DNA of 64,000 nt from Phytophthora hibernalis (taxonomy: Eukaryota; Oomycota; Peronosporomycetes; Peronosporales; Peronosporaceae): NCBI GenBank assembly GCA_012656075.1, contig JAAKBF010000247.1:248001-312000 (forward strand). The letters are read 5' to 3'. A model generated the notes under the pieces. It was not told where the DNA came from. It made no database searches and saw nothing but the letters and a program-made list of their open reading frames with translations. A program made the translations under genes and the position numbers. The stretch's first letter is position 1. Each line of letters opens with the position of its first letter. This document shows, piece by piece, positions 1-9,605 of the stretch.

Positions 1-220
1 TTACGCTGCTTTTGTTTCGGTGGAGATGGATACTTTGGCAACGCGTTTCCGTGATAACGTTACTGTGCAGGAGAACTTGGATTCTGATAATTCAAGTACA
101 CCGCTACCATCACGAATATGCACATTGCACAGCTCGCCGCGCTTTGAAGCGAATACACTGCAGCAAATTTGCTACACTGTATTTGAGGTGCCATCCAACG
201 CGCTCACCACTGTAATTAGC

Positions 221-2593
221 TCACTGGAAGCGCTGGACGACCTTCGCGTACGGGAAGGGTCCCAAAAACTCGCTGTGGTTTTGTTTCTTGGAAGACGCCT
301 CTAGCAACGAATAGTCGACTTCCGGGTGCAAGTCCTTGTTGGCCGCGTATGACTGCGGATCCCACTGGATGTCGAAGCTGTTGACGAAGAAGCCCTGGAA
401 CTGTGCGATCCATTGACGCAACGCCACGTACGGGATGAAGTAGAAGCCGCATCGGTCGGTGTCGTTCTCTTTCACCTCCTCATCGACGGGTGCTAGAGTG
501 ACCGCGATGTAGACCTCTAACATTGGTGGTAGACAGATCTCGCGTGCCAAATGCAGCTCTGCCGAGTACTCCCACAGGCACATGACAGTCATGCGGTCGC
601 CCCAGTCCGTCGTGTTGCGAACGAAGTAAGTGAAGTCGCCGTCCGTACGGCATAGATCCGCGTCCTTGCACTTCAGATGCAGTGGCTGAATATTGATGTC
701 TGCGAACAGCTTTGTCTCTTTCGAAAGGCAGTCTTCGATACCCGTATTAAACTCCAGGGTTTCGTTCCCTTGCTGCTGCTTGGACGCAATGCCTTCATTT
801 CCGCACTGGTACCAGTTGAACGGGCTGGATACAGACAAGGTAACAGACATAGACAGTTAGACTCGGTCAATTCTACAGAGCAGCCATGCTGCGCAGCGTA
901 CTTGTAGCTGTTGGGGCAAACCGAACGCTCTTCCCAATCCGAAACCTCCTGCATCCAGTACGCAAGAGAGTGACTCCCTGATAGGGTCCATCCGCCCAGG
1001 AGTTCTTCACGATAAGCCCGCCAGTGAAACCTTCGCGAGTAAGGAAGGCATCATTGTAGCCAACAAGAAGCTGTCGACACAAATGCAAAATAATACACCA
1101 CATAAGTGACAAAAATCGACATACGAATATGGCAAACAACTTACCATGGCGTGACCACCCTCAATTGACATGCCACGGTGGCTAAAGAACTCGCCTTCCA
1201 TGTTGCGGTTTCGACCCCCTTCAATGGAATGCAGCACGTCGTTGTAGCCATATCTCCCGGGCACAACGTACATGTTTCCGGCTGGCAGTGGCGATCATTA
1301 GCGAACGATCCAATGCACGGGTAATAGTGAGTGACCATGGCGATCGGAGTGGAGAGGGGCATTGCTTGATTTTGGCGAACAAGGTGCTCCCTCACTGACA
1401 TATCTTCATACTTGGTCGTCATGCTCTGTAAAGCGAAATGATACATACATAGTGTTAGCCAATCTGTAAAGTGAGATTTCCGATGTGATTCTTTTCAGGG
1501 CCTCTTCGCTTACAGAAAGCTCGAACTTGAGCGGATTCCCAGCCGTTTGAGCAGCCTGGAGGCCCGGACAAAGCATGTCGTTGCCGCCTTCGTCGTAGTA
1601 TTTGCACACAGATTGCGGGAACACAGACTCTTTAAGCCCATTTTGTAGGTAGTAAAGTTCAGGAACCTCGCCACCCTCAGTCGAGTTCATCCACATCTGC
1701 ATACAACACCATCAGCATTTTGACGAAGGCTCCACACAAAAGAATGCGACCGACCTCGTCACCCGCTACTCGGCAATCCTTTTGCTGCTGCGAGTCTGCA
1801 TCACCGGTGCATAGCTTGAGGATTTCCACGCCGTACGCCTACAAATTACAACAGCAATCTTAAACGACGATATTCTGGTTCAACTTCACTCAAGGATACA
1901 ATGTACCTGTTCCGAAAAAGCAACATACTCATCAGGTTTGAGCCAGCCTTTGCGGACACCGTGCGCACGGTACGACTGTTCTAGGAACCCGATGGTCGCA
2001 AAGTCCCAGCATGTGCCACGATAAGCCTGATCCTGTCGCGGAGTCACATAGTCCACAGCGAACTTGGATGGCAGCAACGCCATCGGGACCAAACCATTTT
2101 TGGAGACAAAGCTCATGGTCACCGGATCAAAGTCCTCATGAGCAGCATTCATCGTATCTTGCCGAGCTTCACTGACAGGCTCCCTGCACAGCAATAACAA
2201 CGTTGAAATCAGTGATGATAGCAGCAAAACGTTAGCAATTCGTCGGATCTTTGCAATGCACATACACATTCACAGCCTGCGTTTCCAGACGCGAAATCGT
2301 GTTGTTCATCGAGATACACAGGGACAGGAGCACGAAAAGCGCGACGCCATTCACTGCATAGAAAACTGTCCGCAATGGAAGTCGGGGAAGTGTATTGTGT
2401 TTGTCAGCAACTGTGGACTGTCGCGAGCGGACTGGCAATTCATCCTCGTCGTTGTCAGCTAGATATCATAACACATTTGCATTAGTGCACTACGAACAAC
2501 TCGACGCGGGGTTCAATTCCAGAGCACCGTACCTCTCCCGGAGCCGTAGCGTAGCAGAGGACTGCGGTCTCTAGCGGAGACCGACCCCACCAT
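221..2593 (-). CDS. Membrane-anchored papain-like (C1A) cysteine protease
   Basis: Spliced gene encoding a papain-family peptidase, probably acting in the secretory pathway or at the cell surface. The catalytic Cys lies in GTCWDF (2009-2011), the His in GGHAM (1151-1153) and the Asn in KNSWA (1002-1004), in the family order Cys-His-Asn. The start is the ATG at 2591-2593; an in-frame TAA lies just upstream. A first exon (MVGSVSARDRS...) ends at a GT near 2534; the next exon, starting near 2461, holds a hydrophobic segment (VFYAVNGVALFVLLSLCI), which I read as a type II signal anchor. Further introns are seen near 2260-2180, 1905-1850, 1450-1435, 1145-1070 and 865-825. Two single-base frame breaks are needed to keep the protein open, near 1278 (CC, expects three) and near 1000. 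The C-terminal 190 residues after the protease domain are Cys-containing and not recognised. Exon edges are approximate. Confidence 0.8.
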
Positions 2594-2873
2594 TTGGCTT
2601 GCGGTGGAGGAGGTGCGTTCAAGAATGGCGTCCAGCAGGCGTTAGGATTTCTGATCCTCTGAACGAGTAAGTATACATAATACGGCTAATTGTAATGAAA
2701 GTGATTGCACATATGGTTTCACTAAGTTGACACAAACGATACTTTTGCAGGAAGGAGTGCTGCCTGCAAAAATCCGAAGTTGACCTAAGCTTACCGGTAC
2801 TGTGAGAATATATATATTTTCATAGCTTTAGTGGTTTGACGTCAAAACTATCATCGCAGAGACTTGTTTACAT

Positions 2874-4622
2874 CTACTCGTTGCAGCCATCGCCACCGGC
2901 AATAGCGAGACACGCGGTGGAATCGAAAATGCTCATGAGGTTGGTCATGACGGACCAAATGAGCGAGAACGACAGGTATGCCACCGTGACAAAACCCATG
3001 AAGTAGCTAGAGCCTCCCAGACGCTTCATCATTTGGGTTTGTTCCTTCTGTCGCGGAAGCATCACCAGGAATGCGAGCGAGAATAAGTTGGCCGCCCACA
3101 TGATGAGTACCGTAATGGTAACGTCGTGCCTTACTTCTTGCGAGTCGTTCTGGATCCGCTCCGTTGTCAGGTCGAATTGGCCATTGACATTGCGGGTGAT
3201 CGCAGTTGCAAAAGGTGTCGAGAGGTTGTAGACCGTCGTGAGCAGGCCATACATGGCACCTTCGTGCCCTTCCGTGGACAGCTCGACGATGATGAAGGAG
3301 CCCACAATGAAGATGATTCCTTGAGGAATTTGCTCAAGAATGGGAATACCCATCCAGATCCACGGCGAGCGGACGACATCCCAAATTGTCAAGAGCTTGC
3401 CCACAGCATCCAGACTTACGTTGCAAATCATGGTCACCACTGCCGTGCGTCGCCAGTCCCAGTCACGACCATAATTTCCAGCGAACCAGACCGCGATGGC
3501 GAACACGCCCGTGTTGATGAAGCCGGCGATTTTATCTTCGAGCGGTGAAACGTTAGCCCAGGTTGTCTGGATCGGATAACCCGATACGTACGTGAACGAC
3601 GAGAAAATACCAGCAAAGAACTGGTAGGCAATGTACTGGTACACGGCCCGTGTCTGTACAACGTCCCAGAGTTCGCACATGTAGTGTTTGAAGCTCTTGC
3701 TATCACCCGGGCGGCTTTCTTCGTAAATAAACATCCACGTGACAGGCACAATCGGCACAAGAGCGACCGCTACAATTAACATCATGATCGGGAACGAGAG
3801 CGAGAAGTCAAAGTCACCACCATAGTCCTCGCCGTTGAAGCAAAATGCTACCAGAATGAGAGCGAGGTTGTTGAACACAAAGCGCGTGGTGTAGATCACA
3901 GTTTGAGTTCTTCCTCGAATTTCGAGCGGCTCGCGCTGGGCCAACTCCACCACAATGCCATCGGCGCACACATCGGCCATCAAATACCCGAATGCACAGC
4001 CCATCATGGGGATGACGTATATGCTTCCATCGTCGGCAGCACTGTAGTTGATCGTGGCAATGATTTCGGGCGTGTAGTCCTCGGGTTTTACGTCTCTGTA
4101 CGCCGGGTCGGTGAAGTACGGCTCGCCCTGGGGCGTGAGCACCATGACCAAAAGCATGGCTAGGCTGATGATCCAGCCAATGACCATGTACGGCCGACGA
4201 CGGTAGCCGCGAATCGGGAAGCAATCGGACACGATGCCATAAAAGACCTTGAAACTCCATGGAAGCTGTACAAGCACAGAGGCTGTGGTAGTTTGGGAAC
4301 CGGGAAGGTTGAGGTAGTTCTGCAGGAATGGGTAGATGATGTTGGGCAGCACTCCGTCTATTAAGCCGACGGCTGCGTACTGCGCGACAAGGCCGATGTA
4401 CTGTTTCGAAAACAGTTTTGGTGCACCACCGCTCCGAAGCGCACCGCCCTCGATGTAGTCGTCGTACACATAGCGCATTTTGCCGTAAGGATGCGGAGGT
4501 TCCAGCGGCGACATGCTGCATTGCGAGTCTCCCAGCATCGCGGACGCATCTGGGTTGTACAGCTCAATCTGTTCCGGTGGCGGCATTTCGGTCTCCGTTG
4601 GCCTGGAGTCTGACAGACTCAT
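2874..4622 (-). CDS. BT1-family folate/biopterin transporter (copy A)
   Basis: Single-exon, intact 582-residue multi-pass membrane protein of the folate-biopterin transporter branch of the major facilitator superfamily (BT1). It has about twelve hydrophobic segments, with the family-like stretch PWSFKVFYGIVSDCFPIRGY at about residue 125 and RRRPYMVIGW directly after. These proteins move folates, pterins or related organic solutes across membranes; the substrate here cannot be read from sequence. It is the close paralog of the gene at 6916-8669, in opposite orientation; long identical stretches such as LFSK.YIGLVAQYA and YPFLQNYLNLPGSQTTT are shared. The first ~70 residues are hydrophilic and differ most between copies. 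The ATG at 4620-4622 is the first in frame and fits the length of the paralog. Confidence 0.9.
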   Translation of the reverse strand: MSLSDSRPTETEMPPPEQIELYNPDASAMLGDSQCSMSPLEPPHPYGKMRYVYDDYIEGGALRSGGAPKLFSKQYIGLVAQYAAVGLIDGVLPNIIYPFLQNYLNLPGSQTTTASVLVQLPWSFKVFYGIVSDCFPIRGYRRRPYMVIGWIISLAMLLVMVLTPQGEPYFTDPAYRDVKPEDYTPEIIATINYSAADDGSIYVIPMMGCAFGYLMADVCADGIVVELAQREPLEIRGRTQTVIYTTRFVFNNLALILVAFCFNGEDYGGDFDFSLSFPIMMLIVAVALVPIVPVTWMFIYEESRPGDSKSFKHYMCELWDVVQTRAVYQYIAYQFFAGIFSSFTYVSGYPIQTTWANVSPLEDKIAGFINTGVFAIAVWFAGNYGRDWDWRRTAVVTMICNVSLDAVGKLLTIWDVVRSPWIWMGIPILEQIPQGIIFIVGSFIIVELSTEGHEGAMYGLLTTVYNLSTPFATAITRNVNGQFDLTTERIQNDSQEVRHDVTITVLIMWAANLFSLAFLVMLPRQKEQTQMMKRLGGSSYFMGFVTVAYLSFSLIWSVMTNLMSIFDSTACLAIAGGDGCNE

Positions 4623-4878
4623 GTGCTGAAGGCCGCGAATCGAAAACTACAGAGCGAGGGGATCTGCTTGCAGGACGGATAGCACGGATAATCGCAAGTG
4701 GTGGACTCACTTTCAGGCAGATGCAGAGGCCGGGTCGACTTTTCCGCAGGATGTGCAGTGTTAGTGGTTCACCTCCATATTGGGCACCATATTGCTTTGG
4801 CGTCATCGAAACTTTCTCATTTACATGAGCAATTAACTTGAGCAAGTAGGTTAACCACGAATGACAAAACATAAGTGC

Positions 4879-4914
4879 TATTAATATTTTAATGTAAATA
4901 TTAAAATATTAATA
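4879..4914. repeat. 15-bp inverted repeat, 6-base loop
   Basis: The left arm TATTAATATTTTAAT (4879-4893) and right arm ATTAAAATATTAATA (4900-4914) are perfect reverse complements around GTAAAT. It lies about 260 bases upstream of the copy A transporter start. It could be a remnant of a small mobile element or a chance A/T palindrome. Confidence 0.7.
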
Positions 4915-5099
4915 CTTCTAAGTAGCCAAGGATATAGAATAAGACACGGCCAGACTCAATCTCAAAACGAATATTTGTAAGCAGGCAATCGCCCTCTTCA
5001 TGGTCACACGGTTCTTGAGTGACTTAGGAGATAAGGTCCACCAGGCTAAAAAAACAGTATTTTTACTAACGCTACCGCTCCAAAACGCTCTTTGACTTA

Positions 5100-5150
5100 C
5101 GCGGTTCTGAGCTGCCAATTATAAGTTATAATTTTCAGCTCAGAACCGCG
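5100..5150. repeat. 14-bp inverted repeat, 23-base loop
   Basis: Left arm CGCGGTTCTGAGCT (5100-5113) and right arm AGCTCAGAACCGCG (5137-5150) match perfectly. The arms are G/C-rich in an A/T-rich setting, which makes chance less likely, and resemble terminal inverted repeats of a very short non-autonomous element. The loop is A/T-rich and non-coding. Confidence 0.75.
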
Positions 5151-5692
5151 GTATAATTTATAACAAGCAGTGGTGAGCGGCTGTGAGTGCGAGCAGTGGT
5201 AGCAATCTTTCGCGAAGCAGGGTCGCACTGTATTTGCGGAGGACTCAGCACTGAGCTTTCCAACAAACTGACCGGCAACCGTTACTCGGAGGGTTGCTTT
5301 TCTTTGAGGAAGTGTGGGGTGCCATCATCGATCCTGCCTTGCGTTGGCTGATGCGAAGCGGATTGACCGCCTTCGCTATTATAATAACTTGTTTTTTAGA
5401 AATGGCGTGTAAATCTAGTCATATACTGTACTATAGTACGCTAGATTTTACTTCTTTTTTAAATGCAAAGTTGATTAATTAAGGCCCTAAAAGGCCTTAC
5501 AGTTAATTTATTCGCCTTACCTACTTACCTAAGTTAATTCCTCCATGAACAGAGGACTAAGCAGAGGGCGCCGAACACACGCAAGAAATGCAAATTCGGT
5601 AGGCGGCGGCTCGATCTGTATCAATTGCCGTTGATGGTGTGGAACGTACCGCTATGTTAGTTAACGCTGCGAAAGAAAGCGTTCAAGCGGAC

Positions 5693-5729
5693 ACGTCCTT
5701 GCCGTGTGAAGTTCACACGGCAAGGACGT
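5693..5729. repeat. 37-base near-perfect palindrome (18-bp arms)
   Basis: Arms ACGTCCTTGCCGTGTGAA (5693-5710) and TTCACACGGCAAGGACGT (5712-5729) are exact reverse complements around a single G at 5711. Such a tight long palindrome is unusual; it could be fused terminal repeats, a dimeric binding site or a fold-back element end. Confidence 0.85.
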
Positions 5730-5909
5730 CTGGTTGAATCCAGGTTGTACATGTAGTTTGCTGGTTTGCTAACTTGATGTGTGATAACACGGTACCCCTA
5801 ATTATAATAGCAAAACGCAAGTCGTGTACACGGTGTACAACACCAGGTGCAGCAAACCATTCGGTAAATCGGTCAACTGAGCTGCTCTCTGCAACTGAAG
5901 AGAGCACCT

Positions 5910-6458
5910 TCAGCTGGCAGGGGTGCTGTCAGCATTACATGTATTGATACTGTACTGATCGAATTCGACCATAGGGTTATCGCTATTAATAACAACTCCT
6001 GTCCACCGGGAGGTTGCACACAACTTCAGGCTGAAGTCTTCAGCTACCGGTTGGAGCAGGCCTGAGGATGGCCACTCCAAGGTGTACCAACCATTCCGAC
6101 CCACAAGGTACTTTGTCATGGACTGGAGAAAGCCGTCATCAGAGACTCGGCTACATGTTCCAGTACCGGTTCCATAACGACTCGTCGAGTTGTGTTGAGG
6201 AGGCTGCGTACCGGTACTGTTTGCCGTACAGTCATACAACGAGGGACAAAGTTTACAGTTCATGCGGTTGTTGTCCTCCGTAGACCACCAAGCAAGCTGT
6301 TGGTTCCTGCAGCACGTGGCTGCGCGGCATGGTTTTAAAAACCTGAAGCAGGCTTTTCGATGCCATGACTTGTTGTCGACTGCATTCAGCAGAGACCTGG
6401 CACTGAAAATGGCATCGGGACGACGCGAACTGGCTTGGCCGGCTCGAGACGAACGTCA
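5910..6458 (-). CDS. Orphan Cys-rich reading frame, possible exon
   Basis: A minus-strand frame stays open from just after a TGA near 6459 down to the stop at 5910 (about 183 codons; first ATG at 6261-6263 leaves 117 residues). The composition looks protein-like, with a cysteine cluster (CRAATCCRNQQLAWW, then NCKLCPSLYDC), Asn/Thr/Ser-rich spacers and further cysteines towards the end, which would fit a secreted or extracellular domain. I recognise no family. There is no convincing signal peptide in the frame, so if real it needs an upstream exon. It lies between the two inverted BT1 genes and may be a gene remnant or chance. Confidence 0.3.
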
Positions 6459-6823
6459 GAGGTTCGTTCCTTGAGCGGTCGGGCTATGGGATACCTTCAC
6501 GATTTGAAAAACGCGCCAATGTTGCACTGAACTGCCGGATATCAAAACAGAGAGACCGTCCGAGTCAAAGTCTCTGCTCGAAACTGAGAGAGGAACTCTG
6601 CCAAGGCAGCTGGCAGCCGTCGTCAGTGTCGAGACTTCCTGCTCGATTTGTTGTTTTCCTGCGCGTTCAAGGTGGTACCCACCAAAGAAGGACGAAAACC
6701 GGTGGAGGTGTCGTGCCGTGAAGCGAAAACAAAGGCTTGCTCGTTTCCTGTGGATATTGGACGGGAGGCTATCCCAGCCCCGCGTTGGACTGCGAGAACA
6801 CTGTCAAAATCGCCCATCTTACC

Positions 6824-6837
6824 GCATTAGTCAATTT
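6824..6837 (+). promoter_or_regulatory. Candidate oomycete initiator (Inr) for BT1 copy B
   Basis: GCATTAGTCAATTT fits the core YCATTYYNCAWTTT of the oomycete initiator at most positions (the YY pair is AG and the first base is G). It lies 79 bases upstream of the ATG at 6916, a normal transcription-start distance in Phytophthora. Confidence 0.5.
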
Positions 6838-6915
6838 GCGTGGCAAGACACCCTACGCCTACGACTAGTCTGGCGGCACCAGCTTGGATCGGTTTAACGG
6901 ACAGGTACCACCGAC

Positions 6916-8669
6916 ATGAAGCCATCCCGGACGGACACGGTGACTTCGCAGCAGGCACCAATCGAGCTGTACAACGAGGACTCATGCTCGTGGATGATCA
7001 CCGATTCTCCGGACGATGGTTCACCGTTCCCGATGACGTTCGAGGGTCAAAAGATCCGCTATATCTATGACGACTACATCGAAGGCGGCGCGCTACGGAG
7101 CGGTGAAGCCCCGAATCTGTTCTCGAAGAAGTACATCGGTCTTGTCGCACAGTACGCCGGTGTCGGATTTATTGATGGAGTGCTGCCCAACGTTATCTAC
7201 CCCTTCCTGCAGAATTACCTCAACCTTCCCGGTTCCCAAACAACCACAGCGTTCGTCCTCGTGCAGATGCCGTGGAGTTTCAAGGTTTTCTACGGCATCG
7301 TGTCTGACTGCTTCCCGATTCGTGGCTATCGTCGTCGACCGTATATTCTCGGCGGCTGGGTCTTCGCATTAGCGATGCTGGCCATCCTGGCGCTCACACC
7401 CCAAGGCGAGCCTTACTTCACAGACCCAGCGTACCGAGACGTAAAGCCCGAAGACTACACGCCCGAGATCATTGCCACGATCAACTACGGTGCAACCGAC
7501 GATGGTAGCATCTACGTTATCCCTATGATGGGCTGCGCGTTCGGGTACTTGCTATCGGACGTGTGCGCCGATGGTATCGTGGTGGAGTTGGCACAGCGAG
7601 AACCTCTTCAGGTGCGAGGCAAGACCCAGACGGTGATCTACACGACGCGGACAGTGTTCAACATGCTGGCATACATCCTCTTGGGCTTTTGTTTCAATGG
7701 CGAGGAATACGGTGGAGACTTCGACTTCTCACTGTCGTTTCCAATGCTGATGCTGATCGTGCTGATTGTGCTTGCACCAATTGTGCCAGTCACGTGGTTC
7801 TTCCTTCACGAGGAGAGGAACGGTTTCGGAGCTATGAACTTCAGTCATTACATGCACACGCTTTGGGATGTCATCAAGACACGAGCCGTCTACCAGTACA
7901 TCGCTTACCAGTTCTTCTCGGGTATTTTGCTTCGTTCACCTACCTTTCCAAGAACCCGATCCAGAGAAACTGGGCCAACGTCTCGCCGATCGCTGAAAAG
8001 GTTGGAGGGCTGCTGTCAACAAGTGTGTACGCCACGTCCATTTGGTTTGCTGGTAACTACGGACGCAACTGGGACTGGCGGCGCACGGCAGCGATAACCA
8101 TGATCACTTACGTGTCGCTGGATGCCTTTTGCAAGCTGCTGACGATCTGGAATGTCGTCCGCTCGCCGTTCTTCTGGCTTGGGATCCCCATTCTGGAGCA
8201 GATTCCGCTGGGCATGATTTTTATTGTGAGCTCCTTCATCATCGTGGAGCTTGCTACCGAAGGACACGAAGGCGCCATGTACGGCCTCCTCACAACCGTC
8301 TACAACCTTGCAATCCCGTTCGCCACCGCCATCACACGCAATGTGGACAGTCTGTTTGACGTGACCACGGAGCGGATCCAGAACGACAGCAACGGAATCC
8401 GAACCGACATGAGCATAACAGTGCTCGTCATGTGGACAGCCAATTTGTGCTCGCTCCTGTTTCTGGTCATGCTGCCGCGACAAAAGGAGCAGACCCGTGC
8501 CATGAAGCAACTGGGCGGCTCGAGCTACTTCATGGGCGTCGTCACGGTGTCGTATCTGATGTTCGCGCTGCTGTGGACGTGCTCGACGAGTCTGCTGAGC
8601 ATCTTCGATTCCACCGCGTGTCTTGTCATCGCGGGAGGCAACGGCTGCAACAAACCAAAGAGTCCGTAA
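6916..8669 (+). CDS. BT1-family folate/biopterin transporter (copy B), one frame break
   Basis: Paralog of the transporter at 2874-4622, inverted relative to it and of nearly the same length (about 584 residues across the break). The frame from 6916 reads through ...YQYIAYQFFSGI and is lost at the T run 7925-7928; from there the family continues in another frame as FASFTYLSKNPIQ... to the stop at 8669. One extra T restores the frame and reproduces the copy A pattern FFAGIFSSFTY, so the break is a one-base shortening. Everything before and after is well conserved with copy A, which argues for a sequence error or a very recent mutation, not old decay. The N-terminal ~50 residues differ from copy A. 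Function as for copy A: multi-pass pterin/folate-type transporter, substrate unknown. Confidence 0.85.
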
Positions 8670-8827
8670 AGAAAGTCAAGTAAGAAGTCTATCTAAAATG
8701 AAAACTGCAGCGCTAACCGCTGCCAAATTGAGCCTCCTTCACCCTCTTCACCCTCTCGTCCCCCAACTGCCAAAAACACACCAGCAACAGCGTTCATTCT
8801 CCGACAAAGTCTACAACTCCATCCCAT

Positions 8828-9391
8828 TCACTGGAACAGCGTCCAGTCCTGGACCGCGAACGACTGCAGCGCCTGCTTAAATATGGCGGCGGCCACCTCC
8901 GAGTTGTTCTCGAACTGGAAGGCGTCGCGGCTGCTGCTGGCCGGGTTCACGCGCATGGGCGCAGACACCGACAGCACCACGTCCGTGGTCACGCCCGGCA
9001 GCCGCACGTTGGCCAGGTACACGCGCACCACGTTCTTGGCGTGGTCGCCCTCCTTGAACTTGGCCACGCGCTGGTCGCCCACAACGAGCTGCGTGGCGTG
9101 CGGCGCGTCGACGTTGGGCGCGTTGCTGGCATCAGCCGCCGCCTCCAGCAGCAGCGTCACCTCGTCCGGTCCGCAGCCGTTGGACTGCGCCAGCTCGTTG
9201 AAGAAGTAGCGCGCGCTGTCTGCGTCTGGGACGTTGTCCTCGTACTGCAGCAGCTCCACGATGACGCACTGGTCTGTGGCCGCGTTGGCGAAGACCTCCT
9301 GGTTGTCTGGTACCTGCCGGAAGGAGCTCACATCCGCGAAGCCCTCGGGGATCTCGCAGCTCAACGCGCCGCCGAACAACAGACGCAGCAT
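8828..9391 (-). CDS. MOG1: MOG1-type Ran guanine-nucleotide release factor
   Basis: Single-exon protein of 187 residues, the usual length for the family. The start LFGGALSCEIP followed by GFADVSSFRQVPDNQEVF is the characteristic MOG1/RANGRF signature; the rest follows the MOG1/PsbP-like alpha-beta fold to a C-terminal ...FAVQDWTLFQ. MOG1 binds the small GTPase Ran and releases its nucleotide, so it supports nuclear import. The gene lies divergently from RUVBL1 (214 bases apart) and has a near-perfect oomycete initiator 30 bases upstream of its ATG. No frame break. Confidence 0.93.
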   Translation of the reverse strand: MLRLLFGGALSCEIPEGFADVSSFRQVPDNQEVFANAATDQCVIVELLQYEDNVPDADSARYFFNELAQSNGCGPDEVTLLLEAAADASNAPNVDAPHATQLVVGDQRVAKFKEGDHAKNVVRVYLANVRLPGVTTDVVLSVSAPMRVNPASSSRDAFQFENNSEVAAAIFKQALQSFAVQDWTLFQ

Positions 9392-9420
9392 CTCGACTTG
9401 GGTTGATGAACTTGCCTTTC

Positions 9421-9435
9421 AAATGCGGAATGAGC
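9421..9435 (-). promoter_or_regulatory. Oomycete initiator (Inr) of MOG1
   Basis: On the minus strand this reads GCTCATTCCGCATTT, matching the 15 leading positions of GCTCATTYYNCAWTTT. It lies 30 bases upstream of the MOG1 start codon. This is the best initiator match in the window and the clearest single non-coding sign that the organism is an oomycete. Confidence 0.8.
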
Positions 9436-9508
9436 TGTTGGTGTAGCGTACCTGAAGAAATTTTGTATCCATTTCAACATCCGGATGTACACGGTATACA
9501 AGTTTCTG

Positions 9509-9558
9509 TTAAGTATCCACTGTCCGGATATGGCCACAGCACTCGATTAAGTATCCAC
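9509..9558 (+). promoter_or_regulatory. Twin 12-base motif in the MOG1/RUVBL1 divergent promoter
   Basis: TTAAGTATCCAC occurs at 9509-9520 and again at 9547-9558, 38 bases apart in the same orientation. Each copy is followed after four bases by CGGAT. The pair lies 48-97 bases before the RUVBL1 start codon. I infer a binding site for a regulator of RUVBL1 or of both genes; no known factor is recognised. Confidence 0.5.
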
Positions 9559-9605
9559 GACTCGGATGGGTCGCGGCCATTAGATCGAAAATCAACCGGA
9601 ACAGC

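Larger units (their letters stand above)
4623..5909. other. Intergenic region rich in fold-back repeats
   Basis: No coding region recognised. The stretch is A/T-rich and holds several perfect short inverted repeats (listed separately at 4879-4914, 5100-5150 and 5693-5729) plus weaker ones: a 7-base stem at 5480-5499 around CTAAAA, a pair AAATCTAG/CTAGATTT around 5410-5455, and a 7-base stem at 5884-5905. It lies between two inverted copies of the same transporter gene. No transposase frame or target-site duplication was seen. Confidence 0.5.

Noticed and set aside
3814..4521. Long antisense frame overlapping transporter copy A
   Set aside because: It is a shadow of the 582-residue transporter in another frame, Arg/His-rich without any domain.
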